A DNA stretch of 64,000 bases from Thermaurantimonas sp046295455 (GCA_046295455.1 JBKBNI010000004.1:62001-126000); one strand, 5' to 3'; numbered from the stretch's first letter, positions 53,919 through 63,023 are shown. Numbers and translations: made by a program. The notes: generated from the sequence alone by a model not told the origin.

Positions 53919-54407
53919 AATAAAAAAATATTTGATTGATAAAAAAAAATTGTTTTAACACTTCATAAGAAATTTCAAATTTCTATTGAAAGTAATTCCA
54001 TTTTGTTCTGATTCTTTTTGAATGTTGTCGCTTAAAATACATTTAGTGATGAATTAAATTTAATTCTTCTATACCTTTACAATATGCAATGAAGTTACAG
54101 CAATGGAACTTGGGATTTATATTTTTATTTTCAAAAAAAGTTAGGGTTTCCTGACAAGAAGAGAAAATCCTGAAGTGCAATAGTGTCTTCCCATCAAATA
54201 CAAAAAATAAATGACTCCCAACACTTGATTGTATCGGTTAATAAATAGTAAGTCGGAGTTTGTGAATATTAATAATTTGCAGGAAACTCGGCAAAAATCG
54301 GGCGAGATAAACCAAGGGAGCAATTTTCGTTACCAGATGGTGATTTCTGGATCAATTTTATTCTTTAACTGTACGTAATCAATTGGCGAATTTACCTAAA
54401 AGGATTT
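53919..54407. other. AT-rich intergenic region, no gene seen
   Basis: About 490 bases with many stops in all frames. No tRNA, terminator or known RNA was recognised. Confidence 0.5.
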
Positions 54408-54611
54408 TCATTTGAACTTACACGTATTAATTCCGAATAAAGTGTAAGCCGGACAAAAATTAATAAGGGAAGTAAGGGTGAGCATACCGGCTACAACAAG
54501 CCCAATGACACCTAAAGTACCAGATAAAATATTTGTGAAATACAGTACGATCAGCGGTGCAGCTAGCGTTAAACGGATACCTTTGTCTGTCTTTCCGATA
54601 TTTGATTTCAT
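54408..54611 (-). CDS. DUF2892 (YgaP-type) small membrane protein
   Basis: A 67-residue protein with two membrane helices (about 15-30 and 35-55) and the DUF2892 pattern NIGKTDKGIRLTLAAPLI...GLVVAGMLTLTSLINFCPAYTLFGINTC. The two cysteines near the C-terminus are typical of the family. The ATG at 54611 is used; a TTG two codons further upstream would overlap the next gene. Its start codon abuts the start of the divergent OmpA-family gene. Function is unknown. Confidence 0.8.
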   Translation of the reverse strand: MKSNIGKTDKGIRLTLAAPLIVLYFTNILSGTLGVIGLVVAGMLTLTSLINFCPAYTLFGINTCKFK

Positions 54612-56609
54612 ATGCAAGTGATTTTCTTCAAAAATAAATTATTTTCTTTGATTTTGTCGGTGACTGGGATCATGATTTTTAGTAAAAGTTATGCTCAGCC
54701 CGAGCTCGGAGAGTGTTCGCTTCCTTGCCAGGAAAAGGTGTTGAATCAAATTGAAAAATGGCAAAAGGCATGGCGGGCAAAAAATTATCAGGAGATGAGA
54801 CGATATGCAGATTTGATGCTGAGCTATGATCAGGAGTGTCCTCACGCTCTTTACTTATATGGAGAAACTGCAGTAAGGGGCGGGCGTCTTCGGGAGGCAG
54901 AAGCAGCCTGGAGCAAGTTGTTGGAAAAGTGCCCTGATTACAAGGCAGAACTGTGGTTTTATGCAGGTGTGGTCCTTATCGAAAACGGAAAAGTCGCAAA
55001 AGGCACAGACTTACTCAAGAGGTATATTCAGCACCCCGACCGGGAGCCCGCATTCGACAAAGAAGCGCGTACAATAATCAGTCAGATGGACATTGAAAAG
55101 AACCTGCGCAATAATCCGGTTCTCTTTGACCCAAAACCTCTTGAAAAAATCTGTACTCCTGCAGATGAATATCTGGCCACCATCTCTCCTGACGGATCGT
55201 ATTGTTTTTTTACCCGAAGATCAAAAGAGCTCGACCGGAGATCCGGTCCGGTGCCTACAGAGCGAATCGTAGAGCGATTTTCCTATGCAAGGCGAATGGC
55301 CGACGGAACATTCGAACGCGGACAGCCCCTGCCGTCGCCATTCAATCAAAAGTACAATGAAGGAGGTCCCTCAATCACAGCTGACAACAGGGAGTTGTAC
55401 TTTACTATCTGTGAACTTCTGCCTACCGGCTATCAGAATTGCGACATTTATTTTTCGGTCTTTTCAGGCGAGAGCTGGAGTGAGCCAAAAAGTGTGGGAG
55501 ATCATATCAACAGACCAGATTCCTGGGAATCCCAACCCTCCGTGACTGCCAACGGCGATTGGCTCTACTTTGCCTCTAACCGCAAGGGTGGACAAGGCGG
55601 ACTGGACATTTACCGCTGCTACAGATTGCCTACAGGCGGTTGGAGTGCGCCCGAAAATCTCGGCCCGGCCATCAATACGGCCAAGGATGAAAAATCTCCT
55701 TACATCCACTCCGATGGAATCACCTTGTATTTTTCGTCCAATGGTCATGGGGGAATCGGAGGCATGGATATCTTCTTTTCGCAAATGGATCCTCGGTCGC
55801 AAGCGTGGAGTCTCCCTACAAACATCGGATATCCCATAAATACAGAATCCGACGAAGTCGGACTAATTGTGAGTATCGATGGGTCTAAAGGATACATTTC
55901 CTCAGATAAAATTAAGGGGATAGGGGGGTGGGATATCTTTTATTTTGAACTTCCGGCAAGCGTTCGCCCGGAGTATACACGCCTGATCACCGGAAGGCTA
56001 ACAGATGAAGGTGGTCAGCCTCCGGGAAATGTAAAGGTCAGAATAAAAAATGTAGCATCTACTCAGGAATCAACCGCGCGTGTCGATACAGTCTCCGGAG
56101 AATTTGCCATCGCCGTAAAGTCAAAACCAGATGAAGATTTAATCCTCTTAGCCGAGAAGGAGGGTATTTCATTCACGTCTCGCTACATCGCGGCAGAGGA
56201 CCACAGATCATCTACAGGCGCCATAGTGGATCAAAGCTCAATTGAAATTAAAAAACTCAAAAAAGGAGAGGAATATCGCCTGCACGATATCAATTTCGAA
56301 ACCAATTCCTACACTTTAGACAAGCGCGCGATCCGAATATTGGAAGAGTTTTACGAGTTTTTGAAGACCAATAAATCCATCCAGATAGAAATACAAGGCC
56401 ACACCGATAATGTCGGTGCCAGAGAAGACAACTTGATCTTGTCTGATAGACGTGCCAAAGTCGTCTATGACTACCTTGTGCAGAAAGGGATCACTCCCGC
56501 ACGGATGACCTACAAGGGCTATGGGCCGGACAAGCCTGTGGCTACCAATCAGACAGAAGAAGGTCGTGCTCTGAACCGTAGGACAGTCTTTGTGATTAAA
56601 AATTTATGA
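54612..56609 (+). CDS. OmpA-family protein with TPR-like and PD40 repeats
   Basis: A 665-residue exported protein. Signal peptide to about residue 28 (SKSYAQ). Helical TPR-like region about 35-165. PD40/WD40-like beta-propeller repeats about 185-440, seen in repeating motifs such as SPDGSYCFFTRR, ANGDWLYFASNRKGGQGGLDIY and SDGITLYFSSNGHGGIGGMDIF. A carboxypeptidase-regulatory-like Ig domain about 455-530. A C-terminal OmpA domain about 555-665 with IEIQGHTDNVGAREDNLILSDRRA, which binds peptidoglycan. The architecture resembles Bacteroidota envelope and gliding/T9SS-associated proteins of the PorE type. It starts directly next to the divergent DUF2892 gene. Confidence 0.88.
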   Translation: MQVIFFKNKLFSLILSVTGIMIFSKSYAQPELGECSLPCQEKVLNQIEKWQKAWRAKNYQEMRRYADLMLSYDQECPHALYLYGETAVRGGRLREAEAAWSKLLEKCPDYKAELWFYAGVVLIENGKVAKGTDLLKRYIQHPDREPAFDKEARTIISQMDIEKNLRNNPVLFDPKPLEKICTPADEYLATISPDGSYCFFTRRSKELDRRSGPVPTERIVERFSYARRMADGTFERGQPLPSPFNQKYNEGGPSITADNRELYFTICELLPTGYQNCDIYFSVFSGESWSEPKSVGDHINRPDSWESQPSVTANGDWLYFASNRKGGQGGLDIYRCYRLPTGGWSAPENLGPAINTAKDEKSPYIHSDGITLYFSSNGHGGIGGMDIFFSQMDPRSQAWSLPTNIGYPINTESDEVGLIVSIDGSKGYISSDKIKGIGGWDIFYFELPASVRPEYTRLITGRLTDEGGQPPGNVKVRIKNVASTQESTARVDTVSGEFAIAVKSKPDEDLILLAEKEGISFTSRYIAAEDHRSSTGAIVDQSSIEIKKLKKGEEYRLHDINFETNSYTLDKRAIRILEEFYEFLKTNKSIQIEIQGHTDNVGAREDNLILSDRRAKVVYDYLVQKGITPARMTYKGYGPDKPVATNQTEEGRALNRRTVFVIKNL

Positions 56610-56666
56610 CAGATACATTTGACTGTACACTACATTCGCTATTCTAGCTTTCACAGAAATTATCAT

Positions 56667-57212
56667 ATGAAGATATATACAAAAACCGGTGATTCCGGAC
56701 AGACGTCGCTTTTGGGCGGAAGCAGAGTGGATAAATTTCATCTGAGGATAGAGGCATATGGAAGTCTTGATGAGCTCAATTCCTGGATAGGACTGATAGC
56801 CGATGAGCATATGCACGCCGAAGTGCAGAAAAACCTCCACAAGATCCAAAATCTGCTCTTTGTAGCGGGAAGTCATCTGGCTGCCGAAAACGAGCAGGCA
56901 AAAAGCTACCTCCCGGCCTGGCCTGACCAGGCCACTGAAGATCTGGAGAAACTGATAGATGAAATGACAACTCATCTTAAACCATTGAAAAATTTCATCT
57001 TACCAGGAGGACATTTTGTGGCATCGTATTGCCATATAGCAAGGTGTGTGTGCCGGAGAGCAGAGCGTATAGTAGTACTTCTATCCACTGAAGAACAGGT
57101 TAATCCCAGCATTATAAAATACCTCAATAGACTGTCGGATTATCTCTTCACCTTGTCCAGGTTTACTTTATTTCTCACCGGTATCGACGAAATATACTGG
57201 AAATCAAAGTGA
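56667..57212 (+). CDS. Cob(I)alamin adenosyltransferase, PduO type
   Basis: A 181-residue ATP:Co(I)rrinoid adenosyltransferase that makes adenosylcobalamin. The ATG at 56667 gives MKIYTKTGDSGQTSLLGG, the invariant PduO N-terminus; the frame is open 16 codons earlier but does not match the family there. Later motifs are FILPGGHFVASYCHIARCVCRRAERIVV (active-site arginines) and YLNRLSDYLFTLSR. It is a lone gene between the OmpA gene and the DUF2795 gene, and no other cobalamin genes are visible. A B12-dependent enzyme such as methylmalonyl-CoA mutase probably exists elsewhere. Confidence 0.9.
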   Translation: MKIYTKTGDSGQTSLLGGSRVDKFHLRIEAYGSLDELNSWIGLIADEHMHAEVQKNLHKIQNLLFVAGSHLAAENEQAKSYLPAWPDQATEDLEKLIDEMTTHLKPLKNFILPGGHFVASYCHIARCVCRRAERIVVLLSTEEQVNPSIIKYLNRLSDYLFTLSRFTLFLTGIDEIYWKSK

Positions 57213-57264
57213 TAAGATGTCAAACAAACTTTTATTTCCAATAAAAAATTCTCTGAAAAAAGTG

Positions 57265-57272
57265 TAATTTTG
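57265..57272 (+). promoter_or_regulatory. -7 element TAATTTTG of the DUF2795 gene
   Basis: Exact TAnnTTTG match 25 bases before the ATG. No -33 TTG at normal spacing. Confidence 0.45.
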
Positions 57273-57297
57273 CACAAATTTTTAAAAACCCCAGGCA

Positions 57298-57522
57298 ATG
57301 TATTGGACGCTGGAATTAGCATCATACCTTAGCGATGCACCTTGGCCGGCCACCAAAGACGAATTGATAGATTATGCCATACGTACGGGTGCGCCACTGG
57401 AGGTCATCGAAAACCTTCAGGCGATCGAAGACGATGAGGGAGAAATCTATGAATCTATTGAAGACATTTGGCCGGATTATCCTACACAAGAAGATTTCTT
57501 GTGGAATGAAGATGAATATTGA
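57298..57522 (+). CDS. DUF2795 domain protein
   Basis: A 74-residue acidic protein typical of Bacteroidota, starting MYWTLELASYLSDAPWPATKDELIDYA and ending WPDYPTQEDFLWNEDEY. The length and both ends match the family. Function is not established. It has its own promoter box and a strong terminator, so it is likely a highly expressed single gene. Confidence 0.9.
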   Translation: MYWTLELASYLSDAPWPATKDELIDYAIRTGAPLEVIENLQAIEDDEGEIYESIEDIWPDYPTQEDFLWNEDEY

Positions 57523-57544
57523 TTTCGGAAAAAAATCTGGAAAG

Positions 57545-57575
57545 AACCTCCCGCAACCGCGGGAGGTTTTTTTTT
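57545..57575 (+). terminator. Strong rho-independent terminator
   Basis: Perfect 10-bp stem AACCTCCCGC/GCGGGAGGTT with a 4-base loop, then a T run. It lies 22 bases after the DUF2795 gene. Confidence 0.95.
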
Positions 57576-57654
57576 GCGTAATATTTTCGCTAAGCTAAAT
57601 ATTGTTTTTAAAGCTTATTGTGTTTAATTTGCAAACATTATAAATTCATTAACA

Positions 57655-59421
57655 ATGAATCTACCGACCAGACTATTTGACTTTCCAAGATACCAACTTT
57701 CTAAAAAGCCTTTGTCAGTCTCTCTAGCTTCAAAGAGGAATGGCGTGTGGGTCGAAATATCTACACAAAACTATGTGGATACGGCCGACAATCTCTCTCT
57801 GGGCCTTATGGAACTGGGTATAAAACCCGATGACAAAATTGCACTCATCAGTACCAACAATCGCTTCGAATGGAACTTCTGTGATATTGGTATCATGCAA
57901 TGCGGGGCAATCAATGTGCCTGTATATCCCACAGCTTCAGAAGAAGACTACATTTATATTTTCAATGATGCAGAAGTCAAAATGTGCTTTGTGTCGGATA
58001 AGGACTTGTATGATAAAGTAATGAGAATCCAACCACACGTACCGACATTGACCAGGGTGTATGTTTTTGACGATGTGGAAGGACTTCCAAACTACAAAGA
58101 AGTTGTCGAGTTGGGTAAAAAATCAACAAAAAGACCAGAACTGGAATCCATCATGCAAAGCATAAAGCCGGAGCAGCTGGCTACCCTCATTTATACCTCT
58201 GGTACTACGGGGCGTCCAAAAGGTGTAATGCTCAGTCACCGAAATATTGCAAGTAATGTAATGAACTGCCTAGATCGATTACCAACTTCAGAAGGAGGTG
58301 TTGCGCTCAGCTTTCTGCCGATGTGCCACATCTATGAACGCATGCTCAATTATCTCTACTGTTACAATTTCATATCGATCTACTATGCCGAAAGCTTGGA
58401 AACTATCGGTGATAATCTTCGGGAAGTCAAGCCTACAATATTTACGGCAGTTCCCAGGTTGCTTGAGAAGGTATTCGTGAAAATTATGGATAAGGGAGCA
58501 GCTCTTTCCGGTATAAAGAGAGCATTGTTTTTCTGGGCTGTCAGTCTTGCCGAGGAGTATGATGTCAAAGGCAAAAGTGCAATATACCTTTTTAAGCTCA
58601 GGATTGCCCGTAAACTAATTTTCAGTAAATGGAAAGAAGCCCTGGGAGGGAGAGTACTTGCCATAGCTTCAGGGGCAGCAGCACTCAATCCCCGGTTGTG
58701 TCGGATTTTTCTCGCGGCCGACATCAATATACAAGAAGGCTATGGTCTGACGGAAACCTCTCCGGTAATAGCTGTTAACTGCCCGAAAAATGACGGTACG
58801 CGCATTGGTACTGTGGGAAGACCCATCAATCAGTGCGAAGTTAAGATCGCAGATGATGGCGAAATATTGGTCAAAGGTCCAAACGTAATGATGGGTTATT
58901 ACAAAAAGCCGGAATTGACTGCAGAAGTGATCGACTCAGACGGTTTTTTCCATACAGGCGATATTGGGGAGATTGTAGAGGGTCAGTATCTTAAAATAAC
59001 CGATAGAAAAAAGGAAATCTTTAAAACTTCGGGAGGTAAGTACATCACACCTCAGATCATGGAAAATAAATTCAAAGAAAGCAGATTTATCGAGCAGATC
59101 ATGGTAATTGGCGAAAATGAAAAACATCCCGCAGCGCTCATTCAGCCTGATTTCGTTTTTCTCAAACAATGGTGTGAGCGCAAAGGCATTGAATACACCT
59201 CAAATGCTGAAATCATCAAAGATGAGCGCGTGATTCAACGCTTTCAACAAGAAGTAGATAAATACAATGAGTCATTTGGAAATTGGGAGCGAATCAAAAA
59301 ATTTGAATTGACACCTGATGTGTGGAGCATTGAGGCAGGTCATCTCACACCCACTATGAAACTGAGAAGAAAAGTTATATTGCAATTATATGATCATTTG
59401 TATAAAAAAATTTATGCCTGA
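57655..59421 (+). CDS. Long-chain acyl-CoA synthetase (AMP-binding)
   Basis: A 588-residue enzyme that activates fatty acids to acyl-CoA through an acyl-adenylate. The AMP-binding motif LIYTSGTTGRPKG is at about 178-190, the A5 motif QEGYGLTETSPV at about 359-370, the A8 region TGDIGEIVEGQYLKITDRKKE at about 440-460 and the catalytic lysine near the C-terminus in LTPTMKLRRK. FadD and eukaryotic-type long-chain ligases share this layout; chain length is not visible. A possible promoter TTG-N19-TTAATTTG lies about 25-60 bases upstream. Confidence 0.9.
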   Translation: MNLPTRLFDFPRYQLSKKPLSVSLASKRNGVWVEISTQNYVDTADNLSLGLMELGIKPDDKIALISTNNRFEWNFCDIGIMQCGAINVPVYPTASEEDYIYIFNDAEVKMCFVSDKDLYDKVMRIQPHVPTLTRVYVFDDVEGLPNYKEVVELGKKSTKRPELESIMQSIKPEQLATLIYTSGTTGRPKGVMLSHRNIASNVMNCLDRLPTSEGGVALSFLPMCHIYERMLNYLYCYNFISIYYAESLETIGDNLREVKPTIFTAVPRLLEKVFVKIMDKGAALSGIKRALFFWAVSLAEEYDVKGKSAIYLFKLRIARKLIFSKWKEALGGRVLAIASGAAALNPRLCRIFLAADINIQEGYGLTETSPVIAVNCPKNDGTRIGTVGRPINQCEVKIADDGEILVKGPNVMMGYYKKPELTAEVIDSDGFFHTGDIGEIVEGQYLKITDRKKEIFKTSGGKYITPQIMENKFKESRFIEQIMVIGENEKHPAALIQPDFVFLKQWCERKGIEYTSNAEIIKDERVIQRFQQEVDKYNESFGNWERIKKFELTPDVWSIEAGHLTPTMKLRRKVILQLYDHLYKKIYA

Positions 59422-59467
59422 AAGATAGCCAATCGACAAATTAGAATTTAGGTAGAATTTAATCCTA

Positions 59468-60460
59468 TCAGAAATCCCTGCTCATAAGCATGTCGGCCAA
59501 TTCAAGAAGAGGTTTGATCTGAATGCTTGAAAACTCAGTACTCTTAAGTAAGTTGACGCCAATATGATAAAAGTCCTCCGCTTTTGACTTGAGATATGTA
59601 TCAGAGCCAGTAGAGCTGAAGAGGTCTTTTGCAATACGAATCTTATCAGAATCACTCATGATCGAATTTTTATCATAGATTTTTCTGAGTTCATTGCGCT
59701 CACCCTCAGAGGCATGGTGTAAGCAATGCAGGTACAGCAATGTTTTTTTGCCGGCGACGATATCCCCTCCTTGTATTTTGCCTGTTTTATCCGGGTGTCC
59801 ATATACATCCAGATAGTCGTCCAGCATTTGAAACGCGAGGCCTATATTAACCCCAAATTCGTACAAAAGTGAAGCCTCCGTAAGACCTGCGCCGGCTCTC
59901 AATGCGCCGATCTGAATAGCAGCACCAATCAATACGGCGGTCTTCTTACGGATCATATCAATGTAATCCTCTTCCTGAATGAAGTCTTTATTCTCAAAAT
60001 CCATATCCATCTGCTGACCCTCACAGACTTCGACCGCCATTTTTGAAAACGAATCAAGAATCGATGGCAATATAGATGAAGGGGCATCACACAGGTGGTC
60101 ATATGCTTTGATGAGCATCAAATCACCAGATAAGATGGCAATCGGTTCATTCCACTTTTTGTGCACGGTGGTGTGACCACGCCGTACCTCTGCCTTATCC
60201 ATAATATCATCGTGAACAAGAGTGAAATTGTGAAATAATTCAATTGCTATTGCTTGACTGATAGCATGCTCTATTTGCTGATGAAACATTCGGTAACCCA
60301 TCAAAACAAGTATAGGCCGAATGCGTTTACCTCCGATATTTAAAAAATAACTGATCGGTTCATACAAATTTTTTGGCTCTTTTGTGGTCGAATATTTATC
60401 CATTGAATCATCAATGAGTTTTCTGTAGTGAAAAAGCTCTTCCATTTTGTTTAAAATCAT
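59468..60460 (-). CDS. Short-chain polyprenyl (FPP/GGPP) synthase
   Basis: A 330-residue trans-prenyltransferase. First aspartate-rich motif DDIMD (84-88), second DDYLD (214-218), and the substrate site GGKRIRPIL (43-51). Phe79 lies five residues before the first motif with no two-residue insertion in it, as in type I geranylgeranyl/farnesyl synthases, so a C15-C20 product is likely. It supplies precursors for quinones, carotenoids or undecaprenyl phosphate. An exact TACATTTG -7 box (60475-60482) lies 15 bases before the ATG, giving a short leader. It converges with the acyl-CoA ligase gene. Confidence 0.87.
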   Translation of the reverse strand: MILNKMEELFHYRKLIDDSMDKYSTTKEPKNLYEPISYFLNIGGKRIRPILVLMGYRMFHQQIEHAISQAIAIELFHNFTLVHDDIMDKAEVRRGHTTVHKKWNEPIAILSGDLMLIKAYDHLCDAPSSILPSILDSFSKMAVEVCEGQQMDMDFENKDFIQEEDYIDMIRKKTAVLIGAAIQIGALRAGAGLTEASLLYEFGVNIGLAFQMLDDYLDVYGHPDKTGKIQGGDIVAGKKTLLYLHCLHHASEGERNELRKIYDKNSIMSDSDKIRIAKDLFSSTGSDTYLKSKAEDFYHIGVNLLKSTEFSSIQIKPLLELADMLMSRDF

Positions 60461-60474
60461 CTGATACTATACAA

Positions 60475-60482
60475 CAAATGTA
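60475..60482 (-). promoter_or_regulatory. -7 element TACATTTG of the polyprenyl synthase gene
   Basis: Exact TAnnTTTG match 14 bases before the ATG on the minus strand; the leader would be under 10 bases. Confidence 0.45.
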
Positions 60483-60614
60483 GGTTTGTCTTTGACATAT
60501 TTTTATTAAGAAAATAAAGAGATGACCCTAATTTTTTTCATAATTTAAAGTAACATTTGTTGTTAAAATGGTATTAAAAGTATCTGTAATACAAGTGAAA
60601 ACAATCTTTATGCG

Positions 60615-60646
60615 TTGTTCATTAAAAAATAAAAACAATACTTTTG
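60615..60646 (+). promoter_or_regulatory. Lipoprotein gene promoter TTG-N21-TACTTTTG
   Basis: The best promoter in the window: TTG (60615-60617), 21-base spacer, exact -7 TACTTTTG (60639-60646), 26 bases before the start codon. Confidence 0.7.
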
Positions 60647-60672
60647 TCTTTGTAATTTAAAATATACGCGTC

Positions 60673-60879
60673 ATGAAAAAAATCAATTTATTTCTCGCTG
60701 CATTAGCTATGGTAGCTTTTGTAGCATGCAACAGTGCAGTGGAAGAAACTGCTACTGAAGAAACTGCCACAGAAGAAGTAGCTGCTGAAGAAACTGCTGC
60801 TGAAGAAGCTGATGAAACTGCCGAAGTTGTTTCTGAAGAAGAAAAAGCTGAAGAAGTTTCAACTGAAGAAGTGAAGTAA
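60673..60879 (+). CDS. Small acidic low-complexity lipoprotein
   Basis: A 68-residue lipoprotein. Lipobox FVAC with lipidated Cys19. The mature part (about 50 residues) consists almost only of Glu, Ala, Thr and Val in repeats such as EETATEE and AAEEAD, built from a degenerate GAAGAAACTGCT nucleotide repeat. It is highly acidic and probably disordered. It has the best promoter in the window and a strong terminator, which suggests high expression as an abundant envelope lipoprotein. Function is unknown. Confidence 0.8.
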   Translation: MKKINLFLAALAMVAFVACNSAVEETATEETATEEVAAEETAAEEADETAEVVSEEEKAEEVSTEEVK

Positions 60880-60902
60880 TACACTTCCTAATGCTAAAGA
60901 AG

Positions 60903-60934
60903 ACCACCTTTTCTAAAAGAGGTGGTTTTTTTTT
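60903..60934 (+). terminator. Terminator of the acidic lipoprotein gene
   Basis: Stem ACCACCT with AGGTGGT (slightly imperfect at its inner end) followed by at least eight T; 23 bases after the stop codon. Confidence 0.9.
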
Positions 60935-60943
60935 ATCCGAATC

Positions 60944-60976
60944 AAAAAAGCCGATCTTATGTGACCGGCTTTTTTT
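60944..60976 (-). terminator. Terminator of ahcY
   Basis: 7-bp stem (60950-60956 with 60963-60969, one G-U in the minus-strand RNA) with a T run on the minus strand; 24 bases after the ahcY stop. Confidence 0.85.
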
Positions 60977-60999
60977 AGCATTTTCCTAAAAATTGTTAG

Positions 61000-62316
61000 T
61001 TAGTATCTGTAATATTCCGGTTTAAAGGGACCGTTTATATTCACACCAATATATTCTGCCTGTATCGGTGTCAGGTCATCCAGCTCTGCACCGATTTTTT
61101 CGAGATGTAGCTTAGCGACCATCTCATCTAAATGTTTGGGAAGTGTATAGACTTTGTTTTCGTAGAGATGTCTGTTTGTCCATAGTTCAATTTGTGCCAA
61201 AACCTGGTTGGTAAATGAATTGGACATTACGAAGGAAGGATGTCCAGTTGCACAACCCAGATTGACAAGACGGCCTTCTGCAAGCAGAATGATGTCTTTT
61301 CCGTCTATATTGTAGAGATCTACCTGAGGCTTGATATTTATATGTGTGTGTCCGTAGTTCTTTTTCAGCCATGCCACGTCTATCTCATTGTCAAAGTGAC
61401 CAATATTGCAGACGATGGTTTTGTCTTTCATCCGCCGAAAGTGCTGCTCACCTATAATATCACGATTGCCTGTAGCAGTGATTACAATATCTGCAAGAGG
61501 CACCGCATTGATCATTTTTTTCACTTCATATCCATCCATTGCTGCCTGAAGGGCACAGATAGGATCTATTTCTGTGACGATCACCCTGGCACCTGCCCCG
61601 CGAAATGATGCAGCTGTACCTTTACCTACATCGCCATATCCTGCCACTACCACCACTTTACCGGCAATCATCACATCCGTAGCGCGACGAACTGCGTCTA
61701 CAGCAGACTCACGGCATCCGTACTTATTGTCAAACTTCGATTTTGTCACAGAGTCGTTGATATTGATGGCAGGCAGGGGGAGTGTCCCTTTTTTCATCCG
61801 TTCATAGAGGCGATGTACACCAGTGGTAGTTTCTTCTGAAATACCGTTTATGTTTTGGACAAGTTCGGGATATTTATCCAACACCATATTTGTTAGATCG
61901 CCTCCATCATCCAGTATCATATTGAGAGGTTTGCGCTCGGGGCCGAAGAATAAGGTCTGTTCAATACACCAGTCAAATTCTTCTTCAGTCATGCCTTTCC
62001 AGGCATATACAGAAATTCCGCGTGCAGCAATGGCAGCTGCAGCATGATCTTGTGTCGAAAATATATTGCAGGATGACCAAGTGACCTCGGCCCCAAGTTC
62101 TACAAGGGTTTCGATCAACACGGCAGTTTGAATGGTCATGTGCAGGCAGCCCGCAATTCGGGCACCTTTCAGTGGTTTGCTGTTTTTGTATTTCTGTCTT
62201 AGCGCCATAAGTCCGGGCATTTCAGCCTCAGCGAGTTGTATCTCCTTGCGACCCCATTCTGCCAATGTAATGTCTTTTACTTTGTAGGGGATAAACGTTG
62301 TTTTTGTCGTATTCAT
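61000..62316 (-). CDS. ahcY: Adenosylhomocysteinase
   Basis: A 438-residue NAD-dependent enzyme that splits S-adenosylhomocysteine into adenosine and homocysteine, recycling the product of SAM-dependent methylations. Family motifs: CLHMTIQTAVLIETL near the N-terminus, DDGGDLT, the NAD site GYGDVGKGTA (about 225-234), CNIGHFDNEID and the conserved C-terminal KPEYYRY. An exact -7 box lies 25 bases upstream and a terminator follows; single-gene transcript. Confidence 0.96.
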   Translation of the reverse strand: MNTTKTTFIPYKVKDITLAEWGRKEIQLAEAEMPGLMALRQKYKNSKPLKGARIAGCLHMTIQTAVLIETLVELGAEVTWSSCNIFSTQDHAAAAIAARGISVYAWKGMTEEEFDWCIEQTLFFGPERKPLNMILDDGGDLTNMVLDKYPELVQNINGISEETTTGVHRLYERMKKGTLPLPAININDSVTKSKFDNKYGCRESAVDAVRRATDVMIAGKVVVVAGYGDVGKGTAASFRGAGARVIVTEIDPICALQAAMDGYEVKKMINAVPLADIVITATGNRDIIGEQHFRRMKDKTIVCNIGHFDNEIDVAWLKKNYGHTHINIKPQVDLYNIDGKDIILLAEGRLVNLGCATGHPSFVMSNSFTNQVLAQIELWTNRHLYENKVYTLPKHLDEMVAKLHLEKIGAELDDLTPIQAEYIGVNINGPFKPEYYRY

Positions 62317-62341
62317 TTAAATAATAACTTTTGAACAGATA

Positions 62342-62349
62342 CAAAAATA
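62342..62349 (-). promoter_or_regulatory. ahcY -7 element TATTTTTG
   Basis: Exact TAnnTTTG match on the minus strand, 26 bases before the ahcY ATG. Confidence 0.5.
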
Positions 62350-62402
62350 TAACCTCCCAGAGCTACATCTAAACTTAATACTCCTAAAAAATTCGTATTT
62401 AA

Positions 62403-63023
62403 TTAATTTACATTTGCCTTTGGAGAAAGTTGCAGAAGATCTCTGATATTAGGATAGGTGTTTGAATAAATTTTATTAAGCATTTCTGGTTTTAACCAAA
62501 AAACCTCGGTGATACCCTCTTCTGTTTGTGGCTTAAATGCGTACTTACTTCCGGAGTATATCATAGGAAACCAATGCGTCTCTTTAAGAATTCTGTGATT
62601 GTCAATCACGTATGTATGGTAGGATATGGTAGCTGCGCCGTCTATTATAAGGTTTTGGCTCAATCCGCACTCTTCGGCCACTTCTCTGAGGGCAGCATCT
62701 TGCAGGTTTTCGTACTCCTCTACCTTACCCTTCGGAAGATCGAATTTGCCATGACGCCTGATTATCAAAAATTCGCCTTGGTCATTTCGAACAACTCCTC
62801 CTGCCGCGCGAATAATTTCAAAATGCTTTGTAAACTCTCTCCAGATTTCTGCATCATTCCCATCAGTCCGAATATGGTAGTACAAGGTAACCGGAGAATT
62901 TTCCAATTGATTTATTAATAAATCAAACGGTATATGATTGTAATAGTCTAAATGCCAATCAGGTTTTTTAAGAGGTTTTTCACCGATTGTGAGAAAAGAA
63001 TTTTGAATATAGACTTTGTACAT
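62403..63023 (-). CDS. NUDIX hydrolase
   Basis: A 206-residue protein from the ATG at 63023 (MYKVYIQNSFLTIGE), the usual start for this Bacteroidota group; the frame is open further upstream but would run into pyrE. The NUDIX box is complete: G, five residues, E, seven residues, then REVAEECGL. The N-terminal ~75 residues are the extra domain seen in this family. It cleaves a nucleoside-diphosphate-linked compound of unknown identity. It starts 13 bases from the divergent pyrE, a pairing also seen in other Bacteroidota. Confidence 0.85.
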   Translation of the reverse strand: MYKVYIQNSFLTIGEKPLKKPDWHLDYYNHIPFDLLINQLENSPVTLYYHIRTDGNDAEIWREFTKHFEIIRAAGGVVRNDQGEFLIIRRHGKFDLPKGKVEEYENLQDAALREVAEECGLSQNLIIDGAATISYHTYVIDNHRILKETHWFPMIYSGSKYAFKPQTEEGITEVFWLKPEMLNKIYSNTYPNIRDLLQLSPKANVN

